Shown: piece after piece, positions 14,076 through 25,900 of the stretch
How positions within the stretch are numbered: position 1 is the stretch's first letter
How the letters are laid out: every line of letters starts with the position of its first letter
NCBI GenBank assembly: GCA_016858145.1
Contig: JAEHOE010000084.1
Span: 310,001 to 374,000, forward strand
Length of the DNA: 64,000 nt
Origin: Edaphochlamys debaryana
Taxonomy: Eukaryota; Chlorophyta; Chlorophyceae; Chlamydomonadales
Reading direction: 5' to 3'
Notes under the pieces: model-generated
Told to the model about the DNA's origin: nothing
The model's input: only the letters and a program-made list of their open reading frames with translations
Database searches by the model: none
Position numbers and translations under genes: made by a program

Positions 14076-17000
14076 CAGTCGTCCTTGCGGCGCTTTTGGC
14101 TGTCGTTGCGGTCTCAGCCTCCGCTCAGCAGCCTGGCTTGACCGTCGATGTCTCACACGGGGCTCAGCTTGCATCTGCTATACTGAACGCGAGCATTACA
14201 GAGGCGCGTGTTGTCGTGGACCGGCTGGAACTAACGAATGAAGACTGGGAAGCGGAAGAGGGTGGCGCTCCAGCGCCGTTCGCGCTTACCCGGAATTTCA
14301 CTGTGAGAGGAGCCATGGATGGTCCCTGGCCGTTTGTGAGGTTCACAGCTCGTCAGAAGGTGTGTTGCGGGGTAATGCCCGTCTGCCGCTCCCCGCGTCC
14401 CCGCTGATAGCGAAGCAGGGGGGCACGCACGATACTCCTCATTGCGCTCGCTGGCTGCAGCTGGTTGCGGCCCCAAGAAGGTTCCCCCCCTGCCCCCCGC
14501 CATGCCCCCCCCCCTTAGCTCGCCCCTGCCACTCCGCTCGCTCTCGCAGATCCAGCTCCAGGACGGCGTATTCTTCCGATACCTCAACGTCCTTATCGAA
14601 CACAGCCGGAAGGACTCGGTAAGAATACCTGGCTGCTGCTGACTGGTCCCTAGGGACCGCATGGCTCTCTCGGCCTCTGGGAGGCGGGTCCCTCATGTTC
14701 CGCCAGCCTAGGTGGGGAGACCCTCCCTCCGTGGGCGTCTCACCAGAATGTCCAGTCCACTTAATTTCTCATTCCACCGCGTTTGTGGTCCCACTGCAGA
14801 TCTGGCGCGCACCCGGGGCGGATTTCTTCATGCCTTCAAAGCCGGGGACGGTTGGAGCTGAGTTTATAATGGAGAATGGTGGCTCTGTCTTGGGTGAGCG
14901 CGGCGTCGAGCAACGTACCTGGATTACAATGCTGGTAGACGCGTGGGGTCAGAGGCGGGTGTGGTAGGCGGCTTCCTCACTATGGAGTCCTCTTGGGATC
15001 AGTGGGGAGTGCATCCTGGCTCTCCCCCAGGCGGCGGCAATTGTCCGAGTCTGGCTCCGTGGAGCCCTCCAACTGACCCTCTCCACCACCAGCCCGCACC
15101 ACGGCACGGGGGCTCGCACCCGCGTCGAGTATTGTTGCCCCGGCCTTCCCCTCCTGCCTGCAGCTTCGTGCTTTCCGCCGCGCGTCGCCGCAGCGAACCT
15201 GGCCGCGGTGCAGAGACCGCCCGAGTTCCCTGGTGCTCAGCGGTATGAGGTGCGTGGGCACTTGCTTTTGCCATCTAATCAGACCCGGCGCGGGTCTCAA
15301 CTGAGTCATGCCGGGCGGGTGTCCAGAGCTACCGGCAGCTCGCCACACGTGACGTCCGTTTGCGGGGGCTGGGGCAAGGACCCATGCCGGGTGTCGAGAG
15401 CTACAGGCAGTCCACCACACGCAACCCAGACCGTGTGTGGGGGGGTTCCGTATGCTGGTCATCGCCATCGGCCCCGCCGCCTCAGCCATCCCCAAGGTTC
15501 CTCCTTCACGCTTTGCCCCGACGCCCGATCCCTGCAGCTGTACACGCCGCAGACGGGTTGCGTCAACGACTTGAGCGCACCTCTGACGCAACGCTGCTGG
15601 GGCGCGCGCATGGACATCGAGGATGTGGTGCGGTGGCCCTGGAATGAAGAGGGGACGGGGTGGTTGCCTGTGTGGGGGGCTTGCGCAGGCAGGGGCCAGA
15701 GACGGTCCGCAAGAGGAACATCGTGTGCGGATGCCTCTCGTGTGCAAACACTTGGGCGGGCCTACGGGTTTGCTGCACGCTTGGGCCCTCGGTGCAGCAA
15801 CCGCCAGGATTTCGTGTTCTAGGGGCAGGGCGCCGCCGTCAGGGGCGGATGGCCCTCCGCATTGCACTGGATGCTGCTGGGCATAAACGCTCATCAGAAC
15901 CACGCGCGGTTAGTGTTTGATCCAAGGTGGGTCGCGGTGTGTTCTGCGCTTTACGCACACAGGTGACGTACGGCAAGGACGTGGAGACCGGCGGCGTGCC
16001 TCAGCCCAACAACTACTACCTCCATCTCCTCAACATCTCCGCCTTTTGCCGTTACGTGCTCAAGGACGACTGCATCGCAGCGCTGGTGAGTCATGCACGT
16101 GACCCCGCCACAAGCGTGCGAGCCCCTGAGCAGCGGCACGCGTGTCCAGGAGGGTGTCACATCTCACATGCATGTGAGTCATATGAGTGCCTGCTTCTGT
16201 GTCCGCCAGCGTCAGGCGCCCGGGGGAAGACGGTTGGTGCGGCAAAGTCTGGCAGCGGTGGCGGCCCCCACGGTGAAGCCCAACCTAGGCAGTCAGCAGC
16301 TCTGGTCCTCCACCTGCGCTGATGGGTTTGCCCTTGCATTCCCTCTCCTGCTCCTCCTCAGGGTCCCCTCGGTGAGCATGGACTCCCAGCTGCCCTGGGA
16401 AGGGCCGTTGTGGTCCTGCTGGGCTTGCATGGAGCGGACTCGGCACCGGCAGGATGGCCCGAGTCCGGGAGGCGCTCCCACACCCCCGTTGCCACCTGAC
16501 GGAGGCCCGCAGAAACAGTTGTCCGAAGCTTCGATGCGCGCACTGGGTAGCGCTCGGCATTCGCAGTCCCCTCACACTCGCCCTCTGATGTTGCGCACTC
16601 GCCGCAGAGCGAACGCAGTGCCCTAGCGCATAGCGCAGCCCCATCCCTCTTGCTCCCCCTACGTCGTCCACGCTGACTACGCTAACTTCATGTACCCTCG
16701 CGCACGCAGGCTGCATGCTGTTCTTCCTCAACAACGCCTCGGCGCTTCCTCCCCTCTTCGACACGCCCGCCTCGCCGCCGCTATCCGAGTTGCCGTCTGC
16801 GCTTACGGCGGGGGCTCCGACCCCTTCTGACGAGGGTGGGGGCGGGGGTGATGATGACACGGCACGCCTGGTGGGAATCCTGGTCGGCACTATCGGGGGT
16901 AAGTGGACTGCGAGTCGACATGCCGTTAGCGGGCTGGGTCATGAGCAAGTAAGGAGGAGAAGGCGCGTTTATGAAGTGGAAGCGGTGGTCGACGTGGGGG

Positions 17001-20000
17001 TGGGCAAGGCACGCACCGGTATGTGCCCAATGCTGGGGCCGGCAGCAGCACACCCACGCACTGGATCCCAACTAACTGTCATGCTCTTGTGGTGTGTGTG
17101 CATTTCGCAGGGGCTGCTGTGCTAGCCGGTGTGGCGGCGGCAGCGGGGCTGTGGCACCGCCGGCGGCAGAGGCAGCAGCGAGAGGCGAAGCACGCCGTGG
17201 CCGGAGACCCAGCCGCAGACTTGAGCGATCCCGAGGCGTCTTTCGGCGGGTGAGTGTGGGAAAGAACAAGGGGGGACATAAGAAGCCTTCTGCGCTTGGT
17301 CCTGGTGCGGTTGTCCGGTGCAAGTTCTTATTGCTTTATCCCACGGCCCTTTCCCATCAAGCAGGCTCAGCCCCAAACGGGAGGCTGAGAGGAAGGCGAT
17401 TGCAGCGGCCGGCGCGAGCGAGTTGGCCTCGTCAGGGGCAGATTCGAGAGGTGGGTCTCGGTCCCCGCCGCCGTCCGGCCAGCCGTGCAAACCGTCCCAA
17501 AGTCTACAGCTTCCTCCCGAGTCTCACCGCACCAGTGGTCTCTACGACCGACTCGCTCTCATCAACATGGAGACGCACGGCGGATAGCCCTTAATCCATC
17601 CCCGCAGCGCCAGCGCCAGCGCTGCGGGTCCTGCGGCCGTCGAGCGCTTGGTGAAAGCGTAAGGGCACCGCTGCGGCCTAACCTCGCGGTCTTTTCTTCT
17701 GGGCCCCTTCCTGATGCCAAGCGTCTGCCCCCGCCTCCACCCGCTCTCCCTCCCCCGCCAGACCAGCGCTGCTCCTCCCGCTTCTCCGCCCTGGTGCTGG
17801 GCACCGCCCCCCAGTCGGCCGTGCCCGTGCTGACGATGCAGACGCCCTTCAAACCCGACACGCTCCTCAACGTGGTGAGGCGCGGGGCCATCATCAGGTG
17901 CTAGCAGCGGAGAATAGAAGAGGCTCACGCCGGGCTTGCACCCTGGCATGGGTTGCGGAGGGCGGGTGGACGCCATGTGCTAGGAGTGGATGGGGAGCCC
18001 TCCACGCACCCCCGGCCCCTCCACCGAACGCACCATCCCCTGCACCTGCACAGGTCGTGGTGGCACCCGTGCCGACCCACATCGACACCGCCACTGCGGA
18101 CGTGGGCTCTCCATCCAGCAGCCAGCCACCCGATGTGGGGCCGGCGGACGCCGCATCCCCAGACACCACGGCACCGGAAACGCCCGAGGCTGGCGTTCCC
18201 GTGGTCCAGCTCACGGGTCGCGTGCTGGGCAAGGGCGCGTTCGGGAGCGTGTTTGAGGGCGTGTTCAACGGACAGCGCGTGGCGGTCAAGCAGATGTGCA
18301 CCGTGAGCGATGGGCACGAGCAGTCCAAGGCGTATGCGTTCATACAGGTGCGTGTCTGGGCTGCTAGGTAGCACCTTCTCGGGCTTCCGGGGACTTATCG
18401 GGCCTCGAGCGCACGGTCTTCGATGCACGGCGGCATGGGGCTGGCTAGCTGCCCTGGCTGCCGCGTCGGGAACGTGGACAGTGCCAAAGCATGCGGGGCT
18501 GCGTGAGTGCGCGCATGCATTACGCTTTCACCGATTGAGAAGGAACGGATCAGCGTCAAGAGGTGCCGCATCACCCATGCATGTGTGCGCAGGAGCTGGA
18601 GGTGATGGCCCGCTGCGAGCACCCAAACATAGGTGCGCCAGCAGGGTGTGCCCAGGGGTAGTGCCCGCCAAACCAGCAGCAGGGGTAGTGCACCCCACAA
18701 TTGGTCCAAGGCGTGGTGCCCTGGATGGGGTACTTGGGGTACCCACCCCTGTCCGGGAGCGTGGCCTGCCTCTCGCTGGCCAGCGGTTCGCTGCGATGAG
18801 CACAACCCCCTCCCTCTGCATTCTCTTTCTCCCTTCCGCTTCATTGCAGTTCGCATGCTGGCCGCTTGCACAGGGCCCCCGAAGCCCTGCCTGGTGAGGC
18901 GCAATTCGAAACCTTGGGGCTGTTTGAGGGAGCTTTGCTCTGGGATTTGGGGCGTGAGGGAGTGCTAGTCACCAAGCTTGTGGCGCTTTGCCGGCCGCCG
19001 CGCACAGATTTTCCGCGCCTCACATCAGTGCCTCATCCATGTCTGGTGACAGGTGATGGAGCTCATGGCCACGAGCCTGGACAAGGTCCTGTACGGCAGG
19101 GGCTCCGGATCTTTGCTCCCTCTGGATCTGGTCCTGCACATCGGCATGGAGATTGCCCAGGGGCTGGACTACCTGCACCCCACAGTCATGCACCGAGACC
19201 TCAAGCCGGCAAACGTGAGGGAAGAGGGAGGGAGGGCGGGGGAACTGGAGGGAGCGCTCGGAGGAGAGGGGGCGGGCAGGGAGCAGGATGGATGGGAAAG
19301 GAGTGCTCAGACGTTGCTCTTCCCCCGGCGCTCATCCCCCCTCCCAGGTGCTCCTGAATGACCCCACCTCGGATGGGCCCGTGGTGAAACTTAGCGACTT
19401 CGGGATATCGCGGCTTCGACACAGCATGCTGGTCACACAAAACCCGGTGCGTACAGGACAAAGATCGCGGTCTCGCACCGGCCTTCGCCGTTTGGCACCT
19501 GCTTCTCATTCGTCCCTTGCCCCTCGGCTGCCCCGTCTCGCAGGAGGCTGGCACGGTAGGGTTGCAGGAGTTGCAGCGGGCAAGGGCGGCAGGGTGATCT
19601 TTGCAAGTTCCCCCGCTTTACCCCCGTTCTTACCCCCTGCCCTCCGTTCCTTGCGCCCTGCGTCCCGTCACACGACGCACCTCCCAGCCCGCCTACGTCG
19701 CGCCGGTGAGAGCGGGGGGCGACCCGTGACGGTACACGTGGGGTAGCTGATGCGTGTCCTTCCCACTCAACTCAGGTTGCGCGTTTGCTCGCAACCCTGG
19801 CGGCTGTGCTGCTTGCATCCACAGGAATGCTTTGATGTCAGTGTCGGAGCCATCACGCATAAAGTGGTGAGCGCCGCGGGAATGGTAATTGGGTTCTGGC
19901 CGGCGATTGAAGTGAAGAGGGCTGGGACACCCGCCTGAAGCATCACAAGAAAGGGCGGGGCGGGAGATGGATGGAAGGGGACTTTGGTCAGTGCCCTTCC

Positions 20001-20810
20001 GGATGCATGGCTCGACCGGCTCACACATGCGCGCATTCCGTCCATGCCGGCACCCACTTGCCAGGACATATATTCGTACGGCGTGCTGATGTGGGAGATG
20101 CTGTCGGGAGCGCAGCCCTGGAGCGGCATGGTAGGTGAGGGGCGGGGCACTTGACACATTGCGCACGAGCGCTTGTGTGCTTCGCAGCTGCTTGCACAAC
20201 AGCTAGATAGCTTGGCAAGCATGCCCATGCCTTGAGGGGTACTCAACCGCGTCGGCTAGCCAGCCCGTTCAACTGCTTCCCTGCCTGGGACCCTTGACGC
20301 CTCGGCTGGCATTGTGCAAGATGAAGATCTTGAGATCCTCCGCCCCCGCAGGAGCCGGTCAACATTGCGATGCAGGTGACCATGATGGAGCGCCGCCTCC
20401 CCATGCCACCCCGGGACGCGCCGGGGAGCTGCAAGCAGCGCTGGCCGTCCAAGCTGCAGCAGGTGGGACGTGGGCAAGCGTCCTGGATGGACGTGGTTGC
20501 ATGCGGGATCGGGGCGATTGGAGTGGGCTGGACCGGGGTGTCCTATCCGGGAAGGGCTGAGCCAACTGACCCTTGATGGCAACTTCTATTGGTGGATAGC
20601 TCCACCGCAGTACCCTCGAGCCGCCGTACTGACGGGCTGTTGACGCTTTCCACCGGGGTCCGTCGCGCTCCGCTGCAGGTGATCGAGGAGTGCTGGGACA
20701 AGGACCCGTTCCGCCGACCCGCCGCATCGGAGCTGCTCAAACGCTTGGCCCTGGTCCGGAATGTGAGTTGGCAGCATGGGGGACTGGGGCCGGCGGACCG
20801 GGGACCATAG
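14072..20810 (+). CDS. K1, receptor-like TKL kinase
   Basis: Exons: 14072-14359, 14550-14618, 14800-14893, 15164-15249, 15538-15627, 15963-16085, 16362-16371, 16710-16898, 17111-17249, 17365-17450, 17762-17874, 18054-18347, 18593-18632, 18850-18893, 19053-19214, 19348-19446, 19545-19556, 19688-19705, 19825-19866, 20065-20130, 20352-20462, 20679-20762, with read-through to TAG 20808-20810 (768 aa). After a signal peptide (residues 1-18) comes an ectodomain with QLASAILNASITEARVVVDR, FALTRNFTVRG and IQLQDGVFFRYLNVLI, like rungs of a right-handed beta-helix, then spaced cysteines. A GGGGGDDD linker precedes the membrane span (ARLVGILVGTIGG + AAVLAGVAAAAGLW) and RRRQRQQR. The kinase has GKGAFGSV, VAVKQM, HRDLKPAN, SDFG, PAYVAPE and DKDPFRRPA. 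The last donor (GTGAGT at 20763) is canonical, so a further 3' exon may replace the 15-residue read-through tail. Confidence 0.87.
16362..16371 (+). other. 10-nt micro-exon of K1
   Basis: The exon GGTCCCCTCG lies between acceptor CTCCTCCTCAG and donor GTGAGC. It encodes G-P-L plus the first base of a Gly codon. K2, K3 and K4 encode G-P-I-G at the same place in the protein, there joined to the exon on one side. Without it the K1 ectodomain frame would shift. Confidence 0.75.
19545..19705 (+). other. paired 12-nt and 18-nt micro-exons of K1 (activation segment)
   Basis: Micro-exon 19545-19556 encodes EAGT and 19688-19705 encodes PAYVAP. Together with the next exon (ECFD) they form the kinase P+1/APE segment. 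The same pair occurs in K2 (27971-27982, 28123-28140), K3 (33664-33653, 33519-33502) and K4 (47267-47278, 47429-47446). Both are phase 0 and a multiple of three, so skipping either would keep the frame but delete the APE region. Confidence 0.88.
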
Positions 20811-22899
20811 GCCAATGCATGCTGAGGGCAGCGGGCAAGTGCACTAATGGGAACGCTGCAACAGCCCGGCGAAGGTCTAAGACGGCCCAGCCGGAGGCGC
20901 ACGAGAGGCGCCCCAGTGCATCTAGCTGCGTACGCAGTGCTCAGGGCTGGGTGCGTTGCTGCTATGGCAGCTTTGCCTGCAACCTCCCAGCTCTCTTCGC
21001 CTTCCCGACCCCTTCCGTGCCCTCTCGACCCCCCTTGAATGCTAGGCGCATGCGCGCGGCTGTGACCGCCCATCCTAACCATCCATCGTTCGGACCACGG
21101 GACGGATGACCTTGTACGGATGAGAACTTTGATGATCTATCCTCGAATGTCTGACCGCAAGCACTGATATAGCGATGTACGACGGAGGGGTGCAATGGAT
21201 CCCACGCTCCAATTGCCTCGCTCGCTCCAATTGCCTCGCTCGCTCCAATTGCCTCGCTCGCTCCAATTGCCTCCCTCGATCCTGATTAAAGCCGACAATG
21301 CTCCACGCATCCAAAGCATTACTTAGCATTCCTCGATGGTTATTGTGGATGCATGCATGAGACGAACGTGCCTCGAGTTGCCGTTTGAGCAAATGTTGTG
21401 GATGGTGTGCACCGGGGGCAAATGACACTCGTGGACGGTTTGCGGGGCTTTGAGGTTGTCACGCCGGGTATCAAGTAAACGTTTTGGTACCGGTATGCAC
21501 TGCAGCACTGGGGAGGAGGGTGGCTGGGGACTGCTGGGCTGCATTATGGGCCGCGGGCCAGGTCAGAATAGGATGCTGTTCAGGAACACCGTGTGTATGG
21601 CGGACGGGGCCCAGGAGCTCAACTCGGTGATTTCATGGCCGACACCGCAACTCAGATATCCGCCCGTGCGGGTCACCAAAGGCCACCCTGTTCGCTCACC
21701 GCCGCACGTGGTGCCCTGCATTGCCCTGTGCCCAGGCACTTGTTGCCTGCGGTTCTTTCGCAACTTGGGTGCGCTTTTGGCATGCAAAGCAAGGTTTGGA
21801 TGTTATTCGGTGGATCCTTATGGGCGTGGATGTGGATGTGGATGCCGGTGGAGACACGGCCAGGCAGGGGCCACGGCCAGGCGGCATCCATGCGAACGCT
21901 GTGAAGGGAGTTGAGATACCCCCGGAAGGTGGCGGGGGCTGAGCCGCTCATGCACACACCGGACGTTTCCCTGTGTCGACACGCCGGGGCTGGATTGCTG
22001 TCCCGGGCTTCCCGTACGAGTCCCGTGTCATGAAGATTATGACGGACGTCGCTCCGCCTCATGCCTGACCGCTTTGGCGCACGTACGGGGCTTGACGTTG
22101 GGCTTTTGACCTCCCGTGCATCGTCGGCTTGTCGCGCCTGAAGCTCACCAATACACCCAGGAGCTTCGGGCCCCCTTGCCTCCGGGACGTAGGCATTCGG
22201 GAGCCCGGGGCGTGCTATGGAATTGCTATCAGCCTAAAAGGGGGGAGAGCTGTGCGGGATTGCCCCCGTGGCTTAAGACGTCGGACCTAGCCGGTCCGAA
22301 TAGGTCCGGCAGCGCACATGCTTGAGCATCAGCTTGTGAACCTCGTGGCTTGCAACCTCGTGGCTTCAGACCGAGGCAGACACGGCAGTCAGGGGCAGAC
22401 TGGGGGCAGACCGCTCGGCGGCACGTGCGGGGCGTCAGGTTGTGAACCCCTTTCTGCTCACTTACTGTCGAGTCATGTCGACTTGTTCTCCTTTGTCCCA
22501 AATGTGCCAAGGGACGGGGCTTGCTTGGGCTGGGTTGCGCTACTGCACTGCACGCGAGGCCTCGCGCCTCGGCTGCCGTGACCGTCCCAACACGAGTACC
22601 GCCGGCCGGCCGCAAAGGAGAGAAGCGTTGATTGGTATGCCTGTAGCCTTTGCTTGTGCTGCGTCAATGCCCCGGCGCAGTTTCCCCAGTTCCCGGCACC
22701 CGAATCGAGGACTGCTCTTAGTTCACGACATTGCCGTTTTCACAGCTGCAGCACGCATTGCTTGTGCCTTACCAGCAGCCGAACTTAAATCACCTACGCT
22801 ACACGCGCTACCGTTTTTGGCTGCAGAAGGCTCACTGGAATTTCGCCCCACTCGTTAACCAGCCCTTCGTATGACACTCCGTAGATACGCTATGTCTTG
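20811..22899. other. intergenic region, K1 to K2
   Basis: Contains the K1 3' end, possibly an unseen last exon, and the K2 promoter. An 18-bp minisatellite is noted separately. A CTTGTGAACCTCGTGGCTTG-like word is partly duplicated near 22330-22370. No gene is supported. Confidence 0.4.
21206..21277. repeat. 18-bp tandem repeat, 4 copies
   Basis: Unit GCTCCAATTGCCTCGCTC, starting at 21206, 21224, 21242 and 21260; the last copy has one change. It lies downstream of K1. Confidence 0.95.
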
Positions 22900-22900
22900 A
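22892..22900 (+). promoter_or_regulatory. two-codon uORF touching the K2 start
   Basis: ATG TCT TGA, whose last A is the first base of the K2 start ATG (22900). It is comparable in position and sequence (ATG TCN) to the uORF of K1. Confidence 0.45.
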
Positions 22901-25900
22901 TGCTCGCGCGTTCCTTTCACCGAGGATGGCTCCTCCTCGTGATAGCTCACTTCATGCGGGAGACTGTTGGGGCTAGTGTATCCACCGCGCAGCAATTAGC
23001 AGCAGCAATTATCGATGAGACGGTCGAGACAATCGAAATTGCGGGGGACCTTCTGGTGCTGGACGACGAGCATTGGGCGCTTGGGACTGGGAATGCCACC
23101 GGCGTATTCGAGCTGCGTCGGAACCTTACCATAACGGGCGGCTTCGTGTGGCCTAGGGTCGCCTTTCCTGCCAAGCAAAAGGTGAAGCGTCAGAGCCGGG
23201 GGTGCGGGGGCGCACGCTTGGGTTTGGTGCGTGCCGCCCTGAGCCATCTCGTGCTCCCGACCGGCATTTCCGCCCCTGTTCTTGCGTTGACCGGGCCTCC
23301 TCAAGCTTCCCCTGCATGCCTCGTCCCATGCCGTCAACTTCTGCCCTATGACCCAAACCCCAAACCGACGAGCAGGTTCAGCTGCAGTCGGGAGTGACGA
23401 TGCGCCTGACCCACCTAGTGGTGGCGGACTTCCGCAAGGATGGGGGACTGCGCTCGCCGGGAGCAGACTTGCTTGCCCGCTCGGTGAGTCGATGCCCCCC
23501 CTCAGCACACATCAGCCCCCGCCCCGGCCCCGGCACGGAGTGCGCCAGCTCCACAACCCCCCAGTGAAGCTGCTCGCGCCGTGTTGGCTCAGAACACTTT
23601 GTGTTATCAATGGGCGCGCACGGCTGCTATGGGGGGTGTTCTCTGTGGGCGCGGACCGTGACGGCTGCCATCGGCCTCAGCTCAGACATCACAGAGGCCT
23701 CAGGGGCACCCAGCTAACGCAGCCCGTGCTGCGCCGGCTCTGGCCCAGGCCCCTGGGCCAGCGCAACCCAGGCAGCAGCTGGGGCATGGCCGGTTACGGG
23801 GAGCGAGACCTGCTCGTGTCGAACTCTGGTATTTGGAAGCACGTGGCTGCTTGTTTGTCAAGGTGGATGTACTGTCCCGCTTTGCCTGCCTGCGCAGAAG
23901 CCGGGAACGGTGGGGGCGGCCCTAATGCTGGAGGAGGGGGCTGTGATTACAGGTGAGGGGCCACGGGGGCTGCAGAGGCCAGTCTATGTCCTCGGGAGGC
24001 CGGGTGGGAACCAAGCGGTGGAAAGGAAGAGGGGAGAGGGAGTAAGGGGGGTGGCCTGGCATGGGCCGCTCGCGTCGCATAGTGCCTCGCACCCGGTGCC
24101 TGGCTATGGGAGGAACTGACACGTGGACACCCTCGTTCCTGGCTCCCCACACGCAGCCTTCTGCTACCCGGCCGAGTACATGGCGGTGAGGTTCTCAATG
24201 TTGGTCTCAGCCAGCTGTGCTGCAATGCCAGGACTGCAAACCCCAGAGAGCTAGTTGTGTAGCGCCGTCATTGCGAGCTGTGCTGCTGCTACAGCAAGAG
24301 GCCTCCCTAGCCCCACTCGACCCACGCCCGTGCCCTTTCCGCTCTCCGCCCTGCCTCCCCCGCCGCCCTCCAGGCCAACTTCGCCTCCGTGCCGAGGCCG
24401 GCTGCCTTCTCGGGGTCGCAGCGCTTCGAGGTGAACCCGCCCCGCCCCGGCTGCGACCCCAACCCGGAAGCGCCCCTCCTGCACAGGTGTTGGACGAATT
24501 GGGTCAACGTCATTGACCTGGTGAGTCAGCACCATGTAGGAACTGGTGTGTGTCATACTACATACTGTTGGACTCGGCAGGTGGACCCCCGTTCATGGCT
24601 GATCCTCATGCATCGTTCGGTACCGCAGCGCGGATCTTGGTCTCCAATGGCGCAGCCTCCAGTCGCACACTGCCTGAGCAGCTAGCCTACCCTCTTCGCA
24701 CCCCATCTACCTCGCTGATGCCCCTTGCGTGAGCCCCCATCACGACCGCTACGATTCCATCACCTCCCCCACATACACGCGCCGCCCTCCCTCAGGTCGC
24801 GGCGGGCGTGGACCTAGACTCCCAGGGCCTGCCCCTGCCCGCCCGCTACGCCCTCATACTTCGCTCCACCGCCACCTTCTGTCCCACGGAGCTGTCGGAC
24901 GACTGCGTGGCTGCCCTGGGGCCCATCGGTGCGTGACCTCGTTGCTTTGTTGCTGATCGCGGTGTTCCGATGTGTAGGTTTCTTCGGGCCATCGATCAAG
25001 CCATTGGGCGCACACCGGGCAGATTGGCAGGCCGCAAGTGACCCTCTGCCAGGGCCCTGACGTGACGCGCTGAGCCTACCGGCCGTGCTGAGCGTGGCGT
25101 GCGTGCGTGGCCCGCGCAGGCTGCAAGCTGCGGCCACGGTTCGGCTCCTTCGTGCCATCGCCGCCTCGGCCGGGCACGACCTTGGGAGCTGCCCAAAATG
25201 CGCCCGGGAAAAGCGGCGGGGCCGCCGGGGGCGACTCGGGAAGCACCCTCATGCCCATCCTCATCGGAGCGCTGGGAGGTGCGTGGCAAGCGGTGCCGTT
25301 GTATGTGTGGACAGGCCTGCCCGGGCCGGGCATTTGCTGGATGCCCCTTGACTGCGGCTCTCACCTGCCTAGGGAGGGAGAGTGGGACGGGGCAGCGTCT
25401 GCCCCAGCTCACGTCATGATTCTCGCACTTGGTACCTTGCGCCCACGGCTGCAGGGTTTGCGCTGGTGGCGGTTATTGCGGTCGTCGCCTTCGTTGCCTG
25501 GCGGCGGGGGCGAGGGTGGGGGAGGCGCGGCGGGCCAGGCCTGGAGGCGGAAGCGCCCCTTCCAGGGGACCCGGAGACCTGCGGGGGAGCTGAGCTGTGC
25601 GACCGGTGAGAGGTTGTTGGGGTCCGGGGATGGGGGAACGCACCAGCGTGGGTCCGGGATGGGGGATGGGGAGCCCGGGATGGGGGATGGGGGTCCGGCA
25701 TGAGGATGGGGGTCCGGCATGGGGGATGGGGGGCCCGGAATGGGGGACGGGGGAACGCACCGGCATATGCAAAGGACACAGACATGGGAGAAACAAGCTA
25801 TCTTGGGTTACAGTGGGTCTTTTGTCGTACGTGGCCCAGAGATGACCCCCATGACCGGAACCGGCAGGCTCCATGTAAGGGCCAAACCGGTGCTGAGGAG

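Noticed and set aside
17441..17587. Read-through of the K1 juxtamembrane exon to a stop at 17587, giving a kinase-less receptor
   Set aside because: The donor at 17451 and acceptor at 17761 restore the frame and the conserved LxLGxxP...QTPFKP segment seen in K3. A truncated isoform remains possible but has no evidence here.
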